Assembly: GCA_965229095.1 (NCBI GenBank)
Contig: OZ245855.1
Location: 1,550,001-1,614,000 of the forward strand
From: Taibaiella sp965229095
Lineage (GTDB): Bacteria > Bacteroidota > Bacteroidia > Chitinophagales > Chitinophagaceae
Direction of reading: 5' to 3'
DNA length: 64,000 bases
The notes below the pieces were generated by a model. It saw only the letters and a list, made by a program, of their open reading frames with translations, did not search any database and was not told the DNA's origin. The translations under genes and the position numbers were made by a program. Of the stretch, positions 35,454 to 43,167 are shown piece by piece. Numbering within the stretch: the stretch's first letter is position 1; each line of letters starts with the position of its first letter.

Positions 35454-36186
35454 CGACGAACCTTCTGCAGGGGAAATCATCCGGACGCTGATACACAACA
35501 ACAGCGACGAAGTACAGGTATGCAGCACCTGCCAGCATATTCCAGATGCGGTCAAAGCCATCAGGCAATATCAACCCGAACTGTTGTTCTTGGATATAGA
35601 GCTGGCAGATGGCAGCGGCTTCGATATACTGGAACAATTGCCCGATCTCGATGCGCATATTATTTTCGTTACCGCACATGAGCATTATTCGCTGCAGGCC
35701 ATCAAGCGCCACGCCTTTGATTATATACTCAAACCTGTTGATCCGGGTGAGTTTAAGACGGCACTGGCTAAGGCGATACACAGCATCAGACATGCTACCC
35801 TGCCTCCGGCAGTGCATACCTTGCTTAAATACTTCAACAGCCGGAACAGCCGCAAGATAGCAGTACCTAATAAAAACGGCTTCAGCTATTATAATATGGA
35901 AGAGATCGTTAGCCTGGAAGCAGAAGGAAGCTATACCCGTATTCATTTCAGCAACGGCAAGCCCATACTGGTGAGCCGCGGCCTGCGGGACTTCGAGCTG
36001 CAGCTCGCCGAAAAGGGGTTTCTCCGGGTACACAAGAGCTATCTCATCAATATGGAACATATCTCCGAGTTGCACCGCGACGACAATGGTTACCTCCTCA
36101 TGAGCAATGGTTCCAGGATATACCTCAGCAGCAAGGATAAAGGAGAGATCATCAAAAAGCTCAAGGAGTTTTCTAATCTTATATAG
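35431..36186 (+). CDS. LytTR-family response regulator
   Basis: 251 residues. Receiver domain with IIVDDEPSAGEII at the start, phospho-acceptor Asp in LLFLDIELADGSGFDIL and Lys in YILKPVDPGEF. LytTR DNA-binding domain in the last 105 residues: YNMEEIVSLEAEGSYTRIHF and FLRVHKSYLINMEHISELHR. Overlaps the kinase gene by 23 bases. Targets unknown; it lies just left of the T6SS locus but a control link is not shown. Confidence 0.94.
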   Translation: MIKTIIVDDEPSAGEIIRTLIHNNSDEVQVCSTCQHIPDAVKAIRQYQPELLFLDIELADGSGFDILEQLPDLDAHIIFVTAHEHYSLQAIKRHAFDYILKPVDPGEFKTALAKAIHSIRHATLPPAVHTLLKYFNSRNSRKIAVPNKNGFSYYNMEEIVSLEAEGSYTRIHFSNGKPILVSRGLRDFELQLAEKGFLRVHKSYLINMEHISELHRDDNGYLLMSNGSRIYLSSKDKGEIIKKLKEFSNLI

Positions 36187-36217
36187 ACATGAGAAATATA
36201 ATCCCGGAGTATAAAAG

Positions 36218-36250
36218 CAATGCCCATCCCTGTTAGCAGGATGGGCATTG
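36218..36250. terminator. Terminator between LytTR gene and T6SS island 1
   Basis: CAATGCCCATCC, nine-base loop, GGATGGGCATTG. It lies between the end of the LytTR gene and the end of the minus-strand gene at 36271, so it can serve both. Confidence 0.75.
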
Positions 36251-36270
36251 TCAGGCACACAGCCTCCGCA

Positions 36271-36711
36271 TCATTCCTCGCGGTAAGTGCCTGCGCGCAT
36301 GGCCTCAATAGTTGTTTTGAAAAATGACTTTTTGCTATAAGCCAGGAATTGGTTGATGGCTACCATAGGGCAATATTCATCATTGAATTTGGAAAAATGA
36401 TCCACGACCGGCAGCATATAGTATTTCCGGTTATGACTGACATCGTTGGAAACTTTCCATTGCCCGCCCAGCGACTTACAGATGCACTGCCCGATGTACA
36501 GCCAGGCATCCGTTTTCAACTCTTCAAACTTCGGTTTCTCTTTAAAGGTAACCAGTAGCTTTTCCACTTCGTCAAGGCTTTCGAGGCTATAATCCATCTT
36601 CAACCCGAAACGTTGTCCCAGGGTAATAAAGCCTTCCAGCGTTTTATCTGCCGCCGCCACAAGCTCTTTCAGCTTTTGTTCTGCTGCAACCATATTTTGT
36701 TCCTGTACCAT
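36271..36711 (-). CDS. Unknown protein downstream of PoNi
   Basis: 146 residues, helical start (AEQKLKELVAAADKTLEGFI), then DAWLYIGQCICKSLGGQWKV and a C-terminal CPMVAINQFLAYSKKSFFKT. No signal peptide. It begins 14 bases after the PoNi stop and is the last gene of T6SS toxin island 1, a position often held by extra immunity genes. I do not recognise its family; a cytoplasmic immunity protein is the best guess. Confidence 0.6.
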   Translation of the reverse strand: MVQEQNMVAAEQKLKELVAAADKTLEGFITLGQRFGLKMDYSLESLDEVEKLLVTFKEKPKFEELKTDAWLYIGQCICKSLGGQWKVSNDVSHNRKYYMLPVVDHFSKFNDEYCPMVAINQFLAYSKKSFFKTTIEAMRAGTYREE

Positions 36712-36725
36712 ACAACAAGGTATTA

Positions 36726-37469
36726 TTAAGCCTTTACTCGGGCAAAGTCTGCCATATCTTTCGGGTAAAAATCCATATCCCTGAAGCTGCTGTCGTCGAT
36801 ATTGTACAATACCGCTACGGCCGCTGCTTCAAAGCTCCAATAGCCTTCAAAACCACCTTCGCCTTTAGCTTTATGGCTATCGTAATTGATGAAGTCTTTC
36901 ATGTTCTTGTACCAACTATCCAGGTACTCTTTCACCAGGGTCGCTTGCTCCGCACCTTTGGCCTGAGTTGCTCTATATAGTAATTCAAAAGATTTGGGAT
37001 AGATCAATTTATCCGTTGTAGTCCTGTCTTTTAGCTTGGTCGACAACAATGTTTCGATCAGGGCATCTTCGCCATTGCTGTGCATATGATCGGCTATTTT
37101 TTGGAATAAGGCTGCCGGCGCATCAAAAATAATGCCCCAGCTGATCAGGGTAAGTACACGGTAGTAATCATTTGTCAAAAGCAGGTGCTTCTTGTTGTCT
37201 CCCGTAGAAATATTCTGGTTGTAGGCTACCCAGGCATCGATAAGCTGAGGATAATCATTTGCGATCTCTGCTACAGTAGCTTCTCCTGAATACTTTAAAG
37301 TTATCAACCTCTTACAATCGTAATATAGGTTTTGGGTTATGCTGTTCTTTTTCCACTTTTCCGGAAAAGGTGTCACTTTTAATTTCTCTTGCCGTTCCTT
37401 AACGTCCTCGATACATTCTTTAATCCATTCCTGCCAATAGGCACTATCTCTTAATGGTTCTCTATGCAT
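36726..37469 (-). CDS. PoNi-type immunity protein (DUF1910/DUF1911)
   Basis: 247 residues. The N-terminal part, RDSAYWQEWIKECIEDVKER, fits DUF1910 and the C-terminal GYWSFEAAAVAVLYNIDDSS with FYPKDMADFAR is the DUF1911 signature. Proteins of this type neutralise PoNe DNases. It starts 28 bases after the stop of the PoNe effector, as expected for an effector-immunity pair. Cytoplasmic, mostly helical. Confidence 0.88.
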   Translation of the reverse strand: MHREPLRDSAYWQEWIKECIEDVKERQEKLKVTPFPEKWKKNSITQNLYYDCKRLITLKYSGEATVAEIANDYPQLIDAWVAYNQNISTGDNKKHLLLTNDYYRVLTLISWGIIFDAPAALFQKIADHMHSNGEDALIETLLSTKLKDRTTTDKLIYPKSFELLYRATQAKGAEQATLVKEYLDSWYKNMKDFINYDSHKAKGEGGFEGYWSFEAAAVAVLYNIDDSSFRDMDFYPKDMADFARVKA

Positions 37470-37497
37470 ATGCTAGATTTTGTTTACAAATATATTT

Positions 37498-39102
37498 CTA
37501 TTCGGGGAAGTTAAAAGCGCCACCGACGTTTCCACCATTATCTACAGTATAATACCTTACACTGCCATCCGGATCTACTCTGCCTACCAGCCTTTCAACG
37601 TCGCCATTTTCGTAAGAGGACCTGAAGTCCCGTATTTGCTGCCTGTTGCCTCCAAGCGCACCTGAAAGCCTGTCATCGTCCAGTATCCACTCATCACTCA
37701 TCTGGTTGATTGTATTACCGTTGGCATCTTTGGCTTTACCCAGGGAAGCCTTGTCATATTTGGCATCTACTACATAATAATCCGGCGGCGGACTTGGGTT
37801 GCGGTATATGCCGTCAATACCCGGTCCTTTAGGCGCGTCGCCCAACTGTACCAGGGTACCGTCGTCGTTTATCTTTTGCAATCCCCTTCGATTGACTAAA
37901 TCATCGTCAACGATATGCTCCCCTACGATACCTTTGTGCTTGTTCTTATAGTTATTCTCCCACTGTTCCTGAGACAACCGAGGTTCTTTTCCTGCTCTTT
38001 CGTTCTTGGCCAGGTATTCCTGCCACTTCCTTTCCATATCCTCTGGGTCCACGAGCGATTCCACCATTTCATCGGCCCTTCGGGCACCTGTCTGTACAAT
38101 GGGTATATGCCCGTCGTCTGCATGTTCCAGCATTTCTTCTACAGCTTCCCTTCCTGTTCTCCTGGCGCCGGCTTCGGCGGCCTCTCCGACTACCTCTCTT
38201 GTTGCTCTTTCCAGACCTCCTTCCACGCCTTCTCTCAGAGCCGCTTTCCCACCTGCTTCCAGGCCTTCTTTTACCACTGTTTTGCCTGCGGTCGCGGCCA
38301 GCGAGCCGCCACCTGTGTACACAGCGGCTACAGCATCCGGAATAAATTGCCCTATACCATTACCCATACCCCTGGGGTTATCGGCCACCCATTTAGCGCC
38401 GTCCGTAGCAGCATTGACCCAGTTATCGCCATCGCTGGCCCAGTTCCAGGCACCGTTGGCGGCATTACTCCAGTTATCACCTTCGCTCGCCCAGTCCCAC
38501 CCCTTCTTGGCCATACCGCCCAGGGCTTCGGCCGTACCTACAGGATCTTGCGCTACCTGGTACACGGCTTCTCCCAGGCCTACCACTCCGTTTACCGCTC
38601 CTTCCACCAGACCTGTCCCAAAGTCATCCATCCAATCGGTAACACCTGCTACCGACTGCATCCAGCCCGGCAGGTTCTGGTCGCGCAACTTCCTGGATTG
38701 TTCCTTTTGCTCCGCCATCCAGTCGAATCCCTCCTTGATGTATTCGGTAGGCATTTTAGCGCCCCCCCACAGCGCCACGGCATTGGCCGATGCGCGGGTA
38801 AAATGGATGGATATTTTGCCGCCCAACAGGCATTGACAGGTAGAGTCTTCCAGCAATAGCCGGCCATTGATCATTACATCGCTCTTGTATCCCGTCCAGG
38901 GCAGGGGCATAGGCGTACACATGCCTTTTACCATACAAAAGCCCATAGGCTTTATATTCAGGAAGGGAATAATATCCAGCTCGGAGGCCAGCGGAACGCT
39001 GTACACATTCGTCTGGTTGTCGAACCGGACTTTATAAGTGGAGGGACAGGTACCTTTGTCACAGGCTAAGAATACGCCGTCGGGTACATATTTTTTGGCC
39101 AT
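37498..39102 (-). CDS. PAAR-like (DUF4280) T6SS effector with PoNe DNase domain
   Basis: 534 residues from MAKKYVPDGVFLACDKGTCP; a longer frame to 39180 overlaps the upstream gene. Residues 1 to about 120 are a DUF4280 PAAR-like domain that should cap VgrG. A Gly/Trp-rich middle (KKGWDWASEGDNW repeated) and a helical segment follow. The C-terminal domain, from about 385, carries PoNe residues: Glu395 in GIVGEHIV, Asp430 in GIDGIYRN, and Asp446 and Lys448 in YYVVDAKYDK, of the PD-(D/E)xK nuclease type. PoNe domains degrade DNA in rival bacteria. Paired with PoNi immediately downstream. Confidence 0.87.
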   Translation of the reverse strand: MAKKYVPDGVFLACDKGTCPSTYKVRFDNQTNVYSVPLASELDIIPFLNIKPMGFCMVKGMCTPMPLPWTGYKSDVMINGRLLLEDSTCQCLLGGKISIHFTRASANAVALWGGAKMPTEYIKEGFDWMAEQKEQSRKLRDQNLPGWMQSVAGVTDWMDDFGTGLVEGAVNGVVGLGEAVYQVAQDPVGTAEALGGMAKKGWDWASEGDNWSNAANGAWNWASDGDNWVNAATDGAKWVADNPRGMGNGIGQFIPDAVAAVYTGGGSLAATAGKTVVKEGLEAGGKAALREGVEGGLERATREVVGEAAEAGARRTGREAVEEMLEHADDGHIPIVQTGARRADEMVESLVDPEDMERKWQEYLAKNERAGKEPRLSQEQWENNYKNKHKGIVGEHIVDDDLVNRRGLQKINDDGTLVQLGDAPKGPGIDGIYRNPSPPPDYYVVDAKYDKASLGKAKDANGNTINQMSDEWILDDDRLSGALGGNRQQIRDFRSSYENGDVERLVGRVDPDGSVRYYTVDNGGNVGGAFNFPE

Positions 39103-39950
39103 GATGTTAGGTTTTTGATCATTACTTTTTCCTCTCGATAAAGAAATCCTGGTATCCTTAAAACATATAGCTGCAGACATTGTTTGGGCCAGCCCAACCA
39201 GTCGATAGCATATTTTTCGTTGTACTTCAGCTCTACTTCCGTCCGTACATTGCTTTTTCCCCTGATCGTTTTCACGAAATCGGTAACCAGGTGTTGTTCA
39301 AAAGCAATACGATCGATGTTTCCGGTAACTTCTACCACTTTACAATCATCCTGCTTTTCGGTAAGCACATACTCTTCGGTAAGTAAGGGCACCGTTTTCA
39401 CGCCTACAAAATTTTCGATCTCGCGGTAGCCGGGGCTTTCCGGGTCGGGGGCTTCCTTCAGCTCTTTATCCAGAAGCGGCGGGAATATATTGATGAAAGG
39501 CGGTGTATAGCGGAGCACGTCGGCCAGCTTATAGCCATCGTCCATCACTTTTCCCATCTCATTCATCATCTTCAGCATGCTCTCCTCTGCCCGGTGTTCC
39601 TTTTCCAGCAAGGGTCTCAGCCTTTTCCATTCTTTCCTCACCTGGTCTACATTCAGGATACAGCCTATCATACCGTCTCCTCTTGTTTCGATCAGCAGGT
39701 GCTTGCGCAGGGGCATCATATCGCTTACCCATTTGTATAAGCCAGCCTGGTTGCTTTGCGTGTACTCCAGCATATCGAAGCGGAAATGCTGGATACCTTC
39801 CTTATCCCTGATCAGCTCCAGTTCTATCTTCGCCTGGGAAACATTAAGCGCCTCGATCCCTCTTATACCCGAATATTCTTCCCGGAGCATCTGATAACGT
39901 TTGATAGGCCCCGGGCTTTTCTTTTTGTAATAAAACACCTCCATCATCAA
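39066..39950 (-). CDS. Putative T6SSiii effector adaptor/chaperone
   Basis: 294 residues, no signal peptide. It overlaps the start of the PoNe effector by 37 bases and its own start overlaps the vgrG1 stop, so all three are coupled. It has no similarity that I can see to known adaptors (DUF1795/EagR, DUF2169, DUF4123/Tap). It shares weak collinear features with the protein at 51704-52648: a MLEYTQSNQAGLY block, GMIGCILNVDQVRKEW and a PLLTEEYVLTEKQDDC region. Both sit directly before a DUF4280 effector. The adaptor role is inference. Confidence 0.6.
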   Translation of the reverse strand: MMMEVFYYKKKSPGPIKRYQMLREEYSGIRGIEALNVSQAKIELELIRDKEGIQHFRFDMLEYTQSNQAGLYKWVSDMMPLRKHLLIETRGDGMIGCILNVDQVRKEWKRLRPLLEKEHRAEESMLKMMNEMGKVMDDGYKLADVLRYTPPFINIFPPLLDKELKEAPDPESPGYREIENFVGVKTVPLLTEEYVLTEKQDDCKVVEVTGNIDRIAFEQHLVTDFVKTIRGKSNVRTEVELKYNEKYAIDWLGWPKQCLQLYVLRIPGFLYREEKVMIKNLTSWPKNMYPTAYS

Positions 39951-42199
39951 CCCTGGTTAAGTTGTATGGGCTTACCGGAAATATTAGTAGAGGCGGTAGA
40001 GGTGAAAGTGCTGGTGGTCGTGGCAATGATGGATATCTCTTTCGACTGGATATCGACTTTGCCTGCAGCGGCTTTCAGCTCTATATTCATTGCCGGCGCC
40101 GTGGCGATAATGCTTTTGGCAATGGCCTTTATATTGATGTCTTCCTCCTGTGCCGTAGCCGTAATGGTCTTTTTAGCCGTAATATCCAAGGTGCCTTCTC
40201 CCCCGCCCTTGGGCCCGGGAATCGCATTGAGGCTAATGCTGTTGCCTGCGTTCACGATAAAGTCCTTGGTATTGATGGTTACGGAATTGGGAGCCGCTAT
40301 GGTAATGGTACCGTCGCCATTCAGGGTTACGATATTACCGCTGGGATCTTCGAGCTTGGCGCTTCCTTTACTGTCGTCGAGGGTAAGGTTGGAGCCGCTT
40401 CGTGTAGTGAGGCTTTTGGTCTTATTGGTCTGGCCACCACCGGTGCCTATCTTGCCGTGGAACACGCTGCCGGTCACAAAAGGCCGGTCGGGATTACCCG
40501 ATTCAAAATCCACATATACCTGGTCGCCCAGTTCGGGAATGGTTACCAGGCCGCGGTTGGTAGCCACTTTATCGCCCGCCCCGCCTGCATCGGGCGTGAG
40601 CACGCGGATGAAATCAGTTTCCGGAATACCTTTTTGCTGCCAACCCATAAATTTTACCCGGATACGCCCTGTCGCGTCTTTGTTATCGATCACCTGCGCC
40701 AGCATGGGATAGGTGATCGGCTTATGGTAAGGAATAGAAGGCGGTACACCTGCCGCTGCGGGGATAGCTTCGAAGCGGTTGTAATATTTACCGGTAATAT
40801 CCCAATGGTGTTCTATTTGCGTAATACACACGGGTGCATGGTTGGCTGTTTGCCCCAGCCGGCTCATATCTACATTGGCATTGATACCTACTCTCAGGTC
40901 ATGTGCCGATGTTTCGCCCGTCACATAATACATCCCGGCAGCGCTTTGCTCACTTTTGCTCTTGCCGATCGCTTCTAAAATAGCTTGCTTGGCCGGTAAA
41001 AAAGACTGGCTGCTGACGGCGGGTGTGGTACCGAATAGTTCTTTGGATTTATCAAAGGCAATTTTGTTATAGGTCCCGGCGTTGCTGCTGTATTCGTTGG
41101 CATTGGCATTGATAGCACGGTGCCCATCTGCTTCATAGTCAAACAGGGCTTGCTGTATGGGTCTGGCCCTAAGGCTCATATTGATCCTGGAACAGTTGTG
41201 CCCGTATTCGATCTTGGTCCCGTTTTGTGCTTCGGGCTTGCCAAAGACCAATTCCTTGCCGTTAAAGTAAAGCCACTGGCCCGTTTCGGCGCTCAGGCGC
41301 TTTAAGAAGTTCCATACGCTTTCGTTGTAGCGGCATACAAAAGGGATAGTATCGGTAAGTGTGGGATCGACCTTGAGCGAAGCCTTGACCTGGGCCAAAG
41401 ATTGGCTGGCACTGTCTTTCACGATAGTGCTTAAATTCTTTTTGTAAAAAGTTTCGAAATGCGGGGCGCCGTCCAGCAGCCAGGTAGGCGCATAACCGGT
41501 TATATCCAGTATGCCTTCGTTCAGGGCATCCTGCTCCAGCCGTACATCTGCGATCACAAATAAATTCTGTAGCTTCCCGGGTGAAGTGCCATTGGCATCG
41601 AGCAATTCTACCTCCGCTACCTGGCCCAGCAATTTTTCGGCGCCATCCATAATCATAGTACCTGAAGACTGGATCTGGTCGTGAAAAAAACGCAACTTCA
41701 GTTCGTTATGCGTACCTATCTCCTGGCGTATCTGTATCGATAGTACTTCCTTAATAAGATTTCCATTGATGGAAACGCTGGCAATGATCCGCGTGGATAA
41801 GATACCGGCTGCCACAGAGCTAATGGTATCGGCTGCTGATGATGGCGTACTATTGGCCATGGCAGCCCTGGTAGCTGCCGGGGTATCGAGCTGGTCGAAG
41901 GGTACATCGGGTAAGCCGGGCAATGTGCCTTTTCCGTTGACCAGGCTTTGGGCCATATTTACGGCCCCGGCTACTTGCTGCGCTTTATTGACAATACCGG
42001 ATACATCGTTGGGGAGGGCACCCATATTTTTCACGGCGCCCAGGGCGCCGGCCGCCTGCTGTGCTGTACCAGCTATTCCGGATATATCTCCGGGAAGAGC
42101 CTCTTTCGCTTTATCTGCTGTCGCTGCTGCAGCACTATCCTTTAGCGTATCGTCTGTATTCTCCGGCACAACCGGCCTGTTTTGTGGAGCAAAGGACAT
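39947..42199 (-). CDS. vgrG: T6SS spike protein VgrG (TssI), copy 1
   Basis: 750 residues. Residues 1 to about 110 are an unusual helical extension with two copies of an LPGDISGIAGTAQQAAGAL-like repeat. A conserved linker, PFDQLDTPAATRAAMANSTP, follows. The VgrG body contains the gp27-like part (QIRQEIGTHNELKLRFFHDQ) and the gp5 OB fold (RIRVKFMGWQQKGIPETDFI, LGDQVYVDFESGNPDRPFVT), then a beta-helix needle ending SGKPIQLNQG. It forms the puncturing tip and should carry the DUF4280-PoNe toxin. Copy 2 is at 54558. Confidence 0.95.
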   Translation of the reverse strand: MSFAPQNRPVVPENTDDTLKDSAAAATADKAKEALPGDISGIAGTAQQAAGALGAVKNMGALPNDVSGIVNKAQQVAGAVNMAQSLVNGKGTLPGLPDVPFDQLDTPAATRAAMANSTPSSAADTISSVAAGILSTRIIASVSINGNLIKEVLSIQIRQEIGTHNELKLRFFHDQIQSSGTMIMDGAEKLLGQVAEVELLDANGTSPGKLQNLFVIADVRLEQDALNEGILDITGYAPTWLLDGAPHFETFYKKNLSTIVKDSASQSLAQVKASLKVDPTLTDTIPFVCRYNESVWNFLKRLSAETGQWLYFNGKELVFGKPEAQNGTKIEYGHNCSRINMSLRARPIQQALFDYEADGHRAINANANEYSSNAGTYNKIAFDKSKELFGTTPAVSSQSFLPAKQAILEAIGKSKSEQSAAGMYYVTGETSAHDLRVGINANVDMSRLGQTANHAPVCITQIEHHWDITGKYYNRFEAIPAAAGVPPSIPYHKPITYPMLAQVIDNKDATGRIRVKFMGWQQKGIPETDFIRVLTPDAGGAGDKVATNRGLVTIPELGDQVYVDFESGNPDRPFVTGSVFHGKIGTGGGQTNKTKSLTTRSGSNLTLDDSKGSAKLEDPSGNIVTLNGDGTITIAAPNSVTINTKDFIVNAGNSISLNAIPGPKGGGEGTLDITAKKTITATAQEEDINIKAIAKSIIATAPAMNIELKAAAGKVDIQSKEISIIATTTSTFTSTASTNISGKPIQLNQG

Positions 42200-42340
42200 G
42201 AGCGGTAGTTTTATAGGTAATTAAAAACAAATCGATGAAAAGACAGGATCAATGCTTTCGGCTATCGGGGCCGTATACTTTCCCCATCTTCATATAGGGA
42301 TACCAAGACACATCATTATTATCAACAGGAGGAATAAAGT

Positions 42341-42371
42341 AAAAAGGGTTGTCCTACCGGCAACCCTTTTT
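42341..42371 (-). terminator. Terminator between hcp1 and vgrG1
   Basis: AAAAAGGGTTG, nine-base loop, CAACCCTTTTT, with T runs on both strands. It lies between hcp1 and vgrG1, both on the minus strand. The stretch 42200-42500 (about 300 bases) holds no gene. Partial read-through would give more Hcp than VgrG. The second cassette has the same feature. Confidence 0.8.
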
Positions 42372-42500
42372 GTATACAATATGTTTTACAAGCTGTAAAC
42401 CACAACAACTAATATACTTGGTAACTATATTTTGTTCCAGGGTTCGTCAGAATACAAACATAGCCATTCAAATTAATCATTGTCGGTTATAACCGGCTCA

Positions 42501-42908
42501 CTAAGCCGACTTATAATCGAAGGTCAGATCACCGGCGCCAATCTTAGTAGTTTTGGCAGAGATCACGATCGTAATTGTGTACGGGATGGTATCGACAGAG
42601 TCATACTTGGATGCATAGTAGGTAATAGAGCACTCTTTGAACTCTTCCTCTACCAGCTTGCCTTCTCCATTGGTTTTGTTGAGCGTCAGGGTTGCATCAA
42701 ATTGTTTGCGAGAGTTGGCATACTTTTCAAAAAGGGTAGCGGTGTCTTCCGTACCTTCAATTACAAAACGTGCATCAGCCTTGGTTGCATAAGCGGTTAC
42801 ACGATTCCATTGATCCACAGGTTTCATGGATTCAAAGATAGCCTGGTGTACGGTGTATTCTTTACCGTCCAGCTTGAGGCGAGCGAGCGTACTAGCAGAT
42901 GATGCCAT
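42501..42908 (-). CDS. hcp: T6SS tube protein Hcp (TssD), copy 1
   Basis: 135 residues, small beta-barrel of the Bacteroidota TssD type: MASSASTLARLKLDGKEYTV, MKPVDQWNRVTAYATKAD and KECSITYYASKYDSVDTIPY. Hexamers stack to make the inner tube. It differs from copy 2 (56963) at 12 of 135 positions, so a recent duplication or gene conversion is likely. It has its own promoter at 42946-42977. Confidence 0.96.
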   Translation of the reverse strand: MASSASTLARLKLDGKEYTVHQAIFESMKPVDQWNRVTAYATKADARFVIEGTEDTATLFEKYANSRKQFDATLTLNKTNGEGKLVEEEFKECSITYYASKYDSVDTIPYTITIVISAKTTKIGAGDLTFDYKSA

Positions 42909-42945
42909 AGTAGTTAAGCTTTAAGGGTTAAATAATTTAGTAATG

Positions 42946-42977
42946 CTAAAGTAGACACTGCATATTACCACAGCAAA
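42946..42977 (-). promoter_or_regulatory. hcp1 promoter
   Basis: On the minus strand TTTG (42974-42977) and TACTTTAG (42946-42953) are 20 bases apart, near the Bacteroidota TTTG / TAnnTTTG pattern. The TACTTTAG element is conserved in front of hcp2. Confidence 0.55.
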
Positions 42978-42992
42978 AATCGGGAGTTAATG

Positions 42993-43020
42993 TTTTATTA
43001 AATGCATTTTTATCATTATA
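42993..43020. promoter_or_regulatory. 28-base element shared by both hcp promoters (copy 1)
   Basis: Starts TTTTATTAAATGCATTTTTA and continues to 43020; the same 28 bases with two changes occur at 57462-57489 upstream of hcp2. It centres on a palindrome AAATGCATTT. It also lies upstream of the divergent tssF. A shared activator site or a simple remnant of duplication are both possible. Confidence 0.5.
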
Positions 43021-43119
43021 TTTCCCTAACTATCAAGTCATTAAAAAAACAGATTGTTCGCTATAGCTAACAGCAGGCAGGCAGTCCAAAAAGAAGGCCA
43101 CGTAAAGCAATATATCCGT

Positions 43120-43127
43120 TACATTTG
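43120..43127 (+). promoter_or_regulatory. -7 element for tssF
   Basis: TACATTTG fits TAnnTTTG, 40 bases before the tssF ATG at 43168. The region between hcp1 and tssF is therefore a divergent promoter region. Confidence 0.45.
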
Positions 43128-43167
43128 CCTGTCTTCAATAGTACAGAACTTACCTAGTAATATCCTT

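Noticed and set aside
39756..40978. Two long open frames on the plus strand inside vgrG1, and a similar one at 54612-55718 in vgrG2
   Set aside because: They are antisense shadows of the two conserved vgrG genes; their similarity only reflects that of the vgrG copies.
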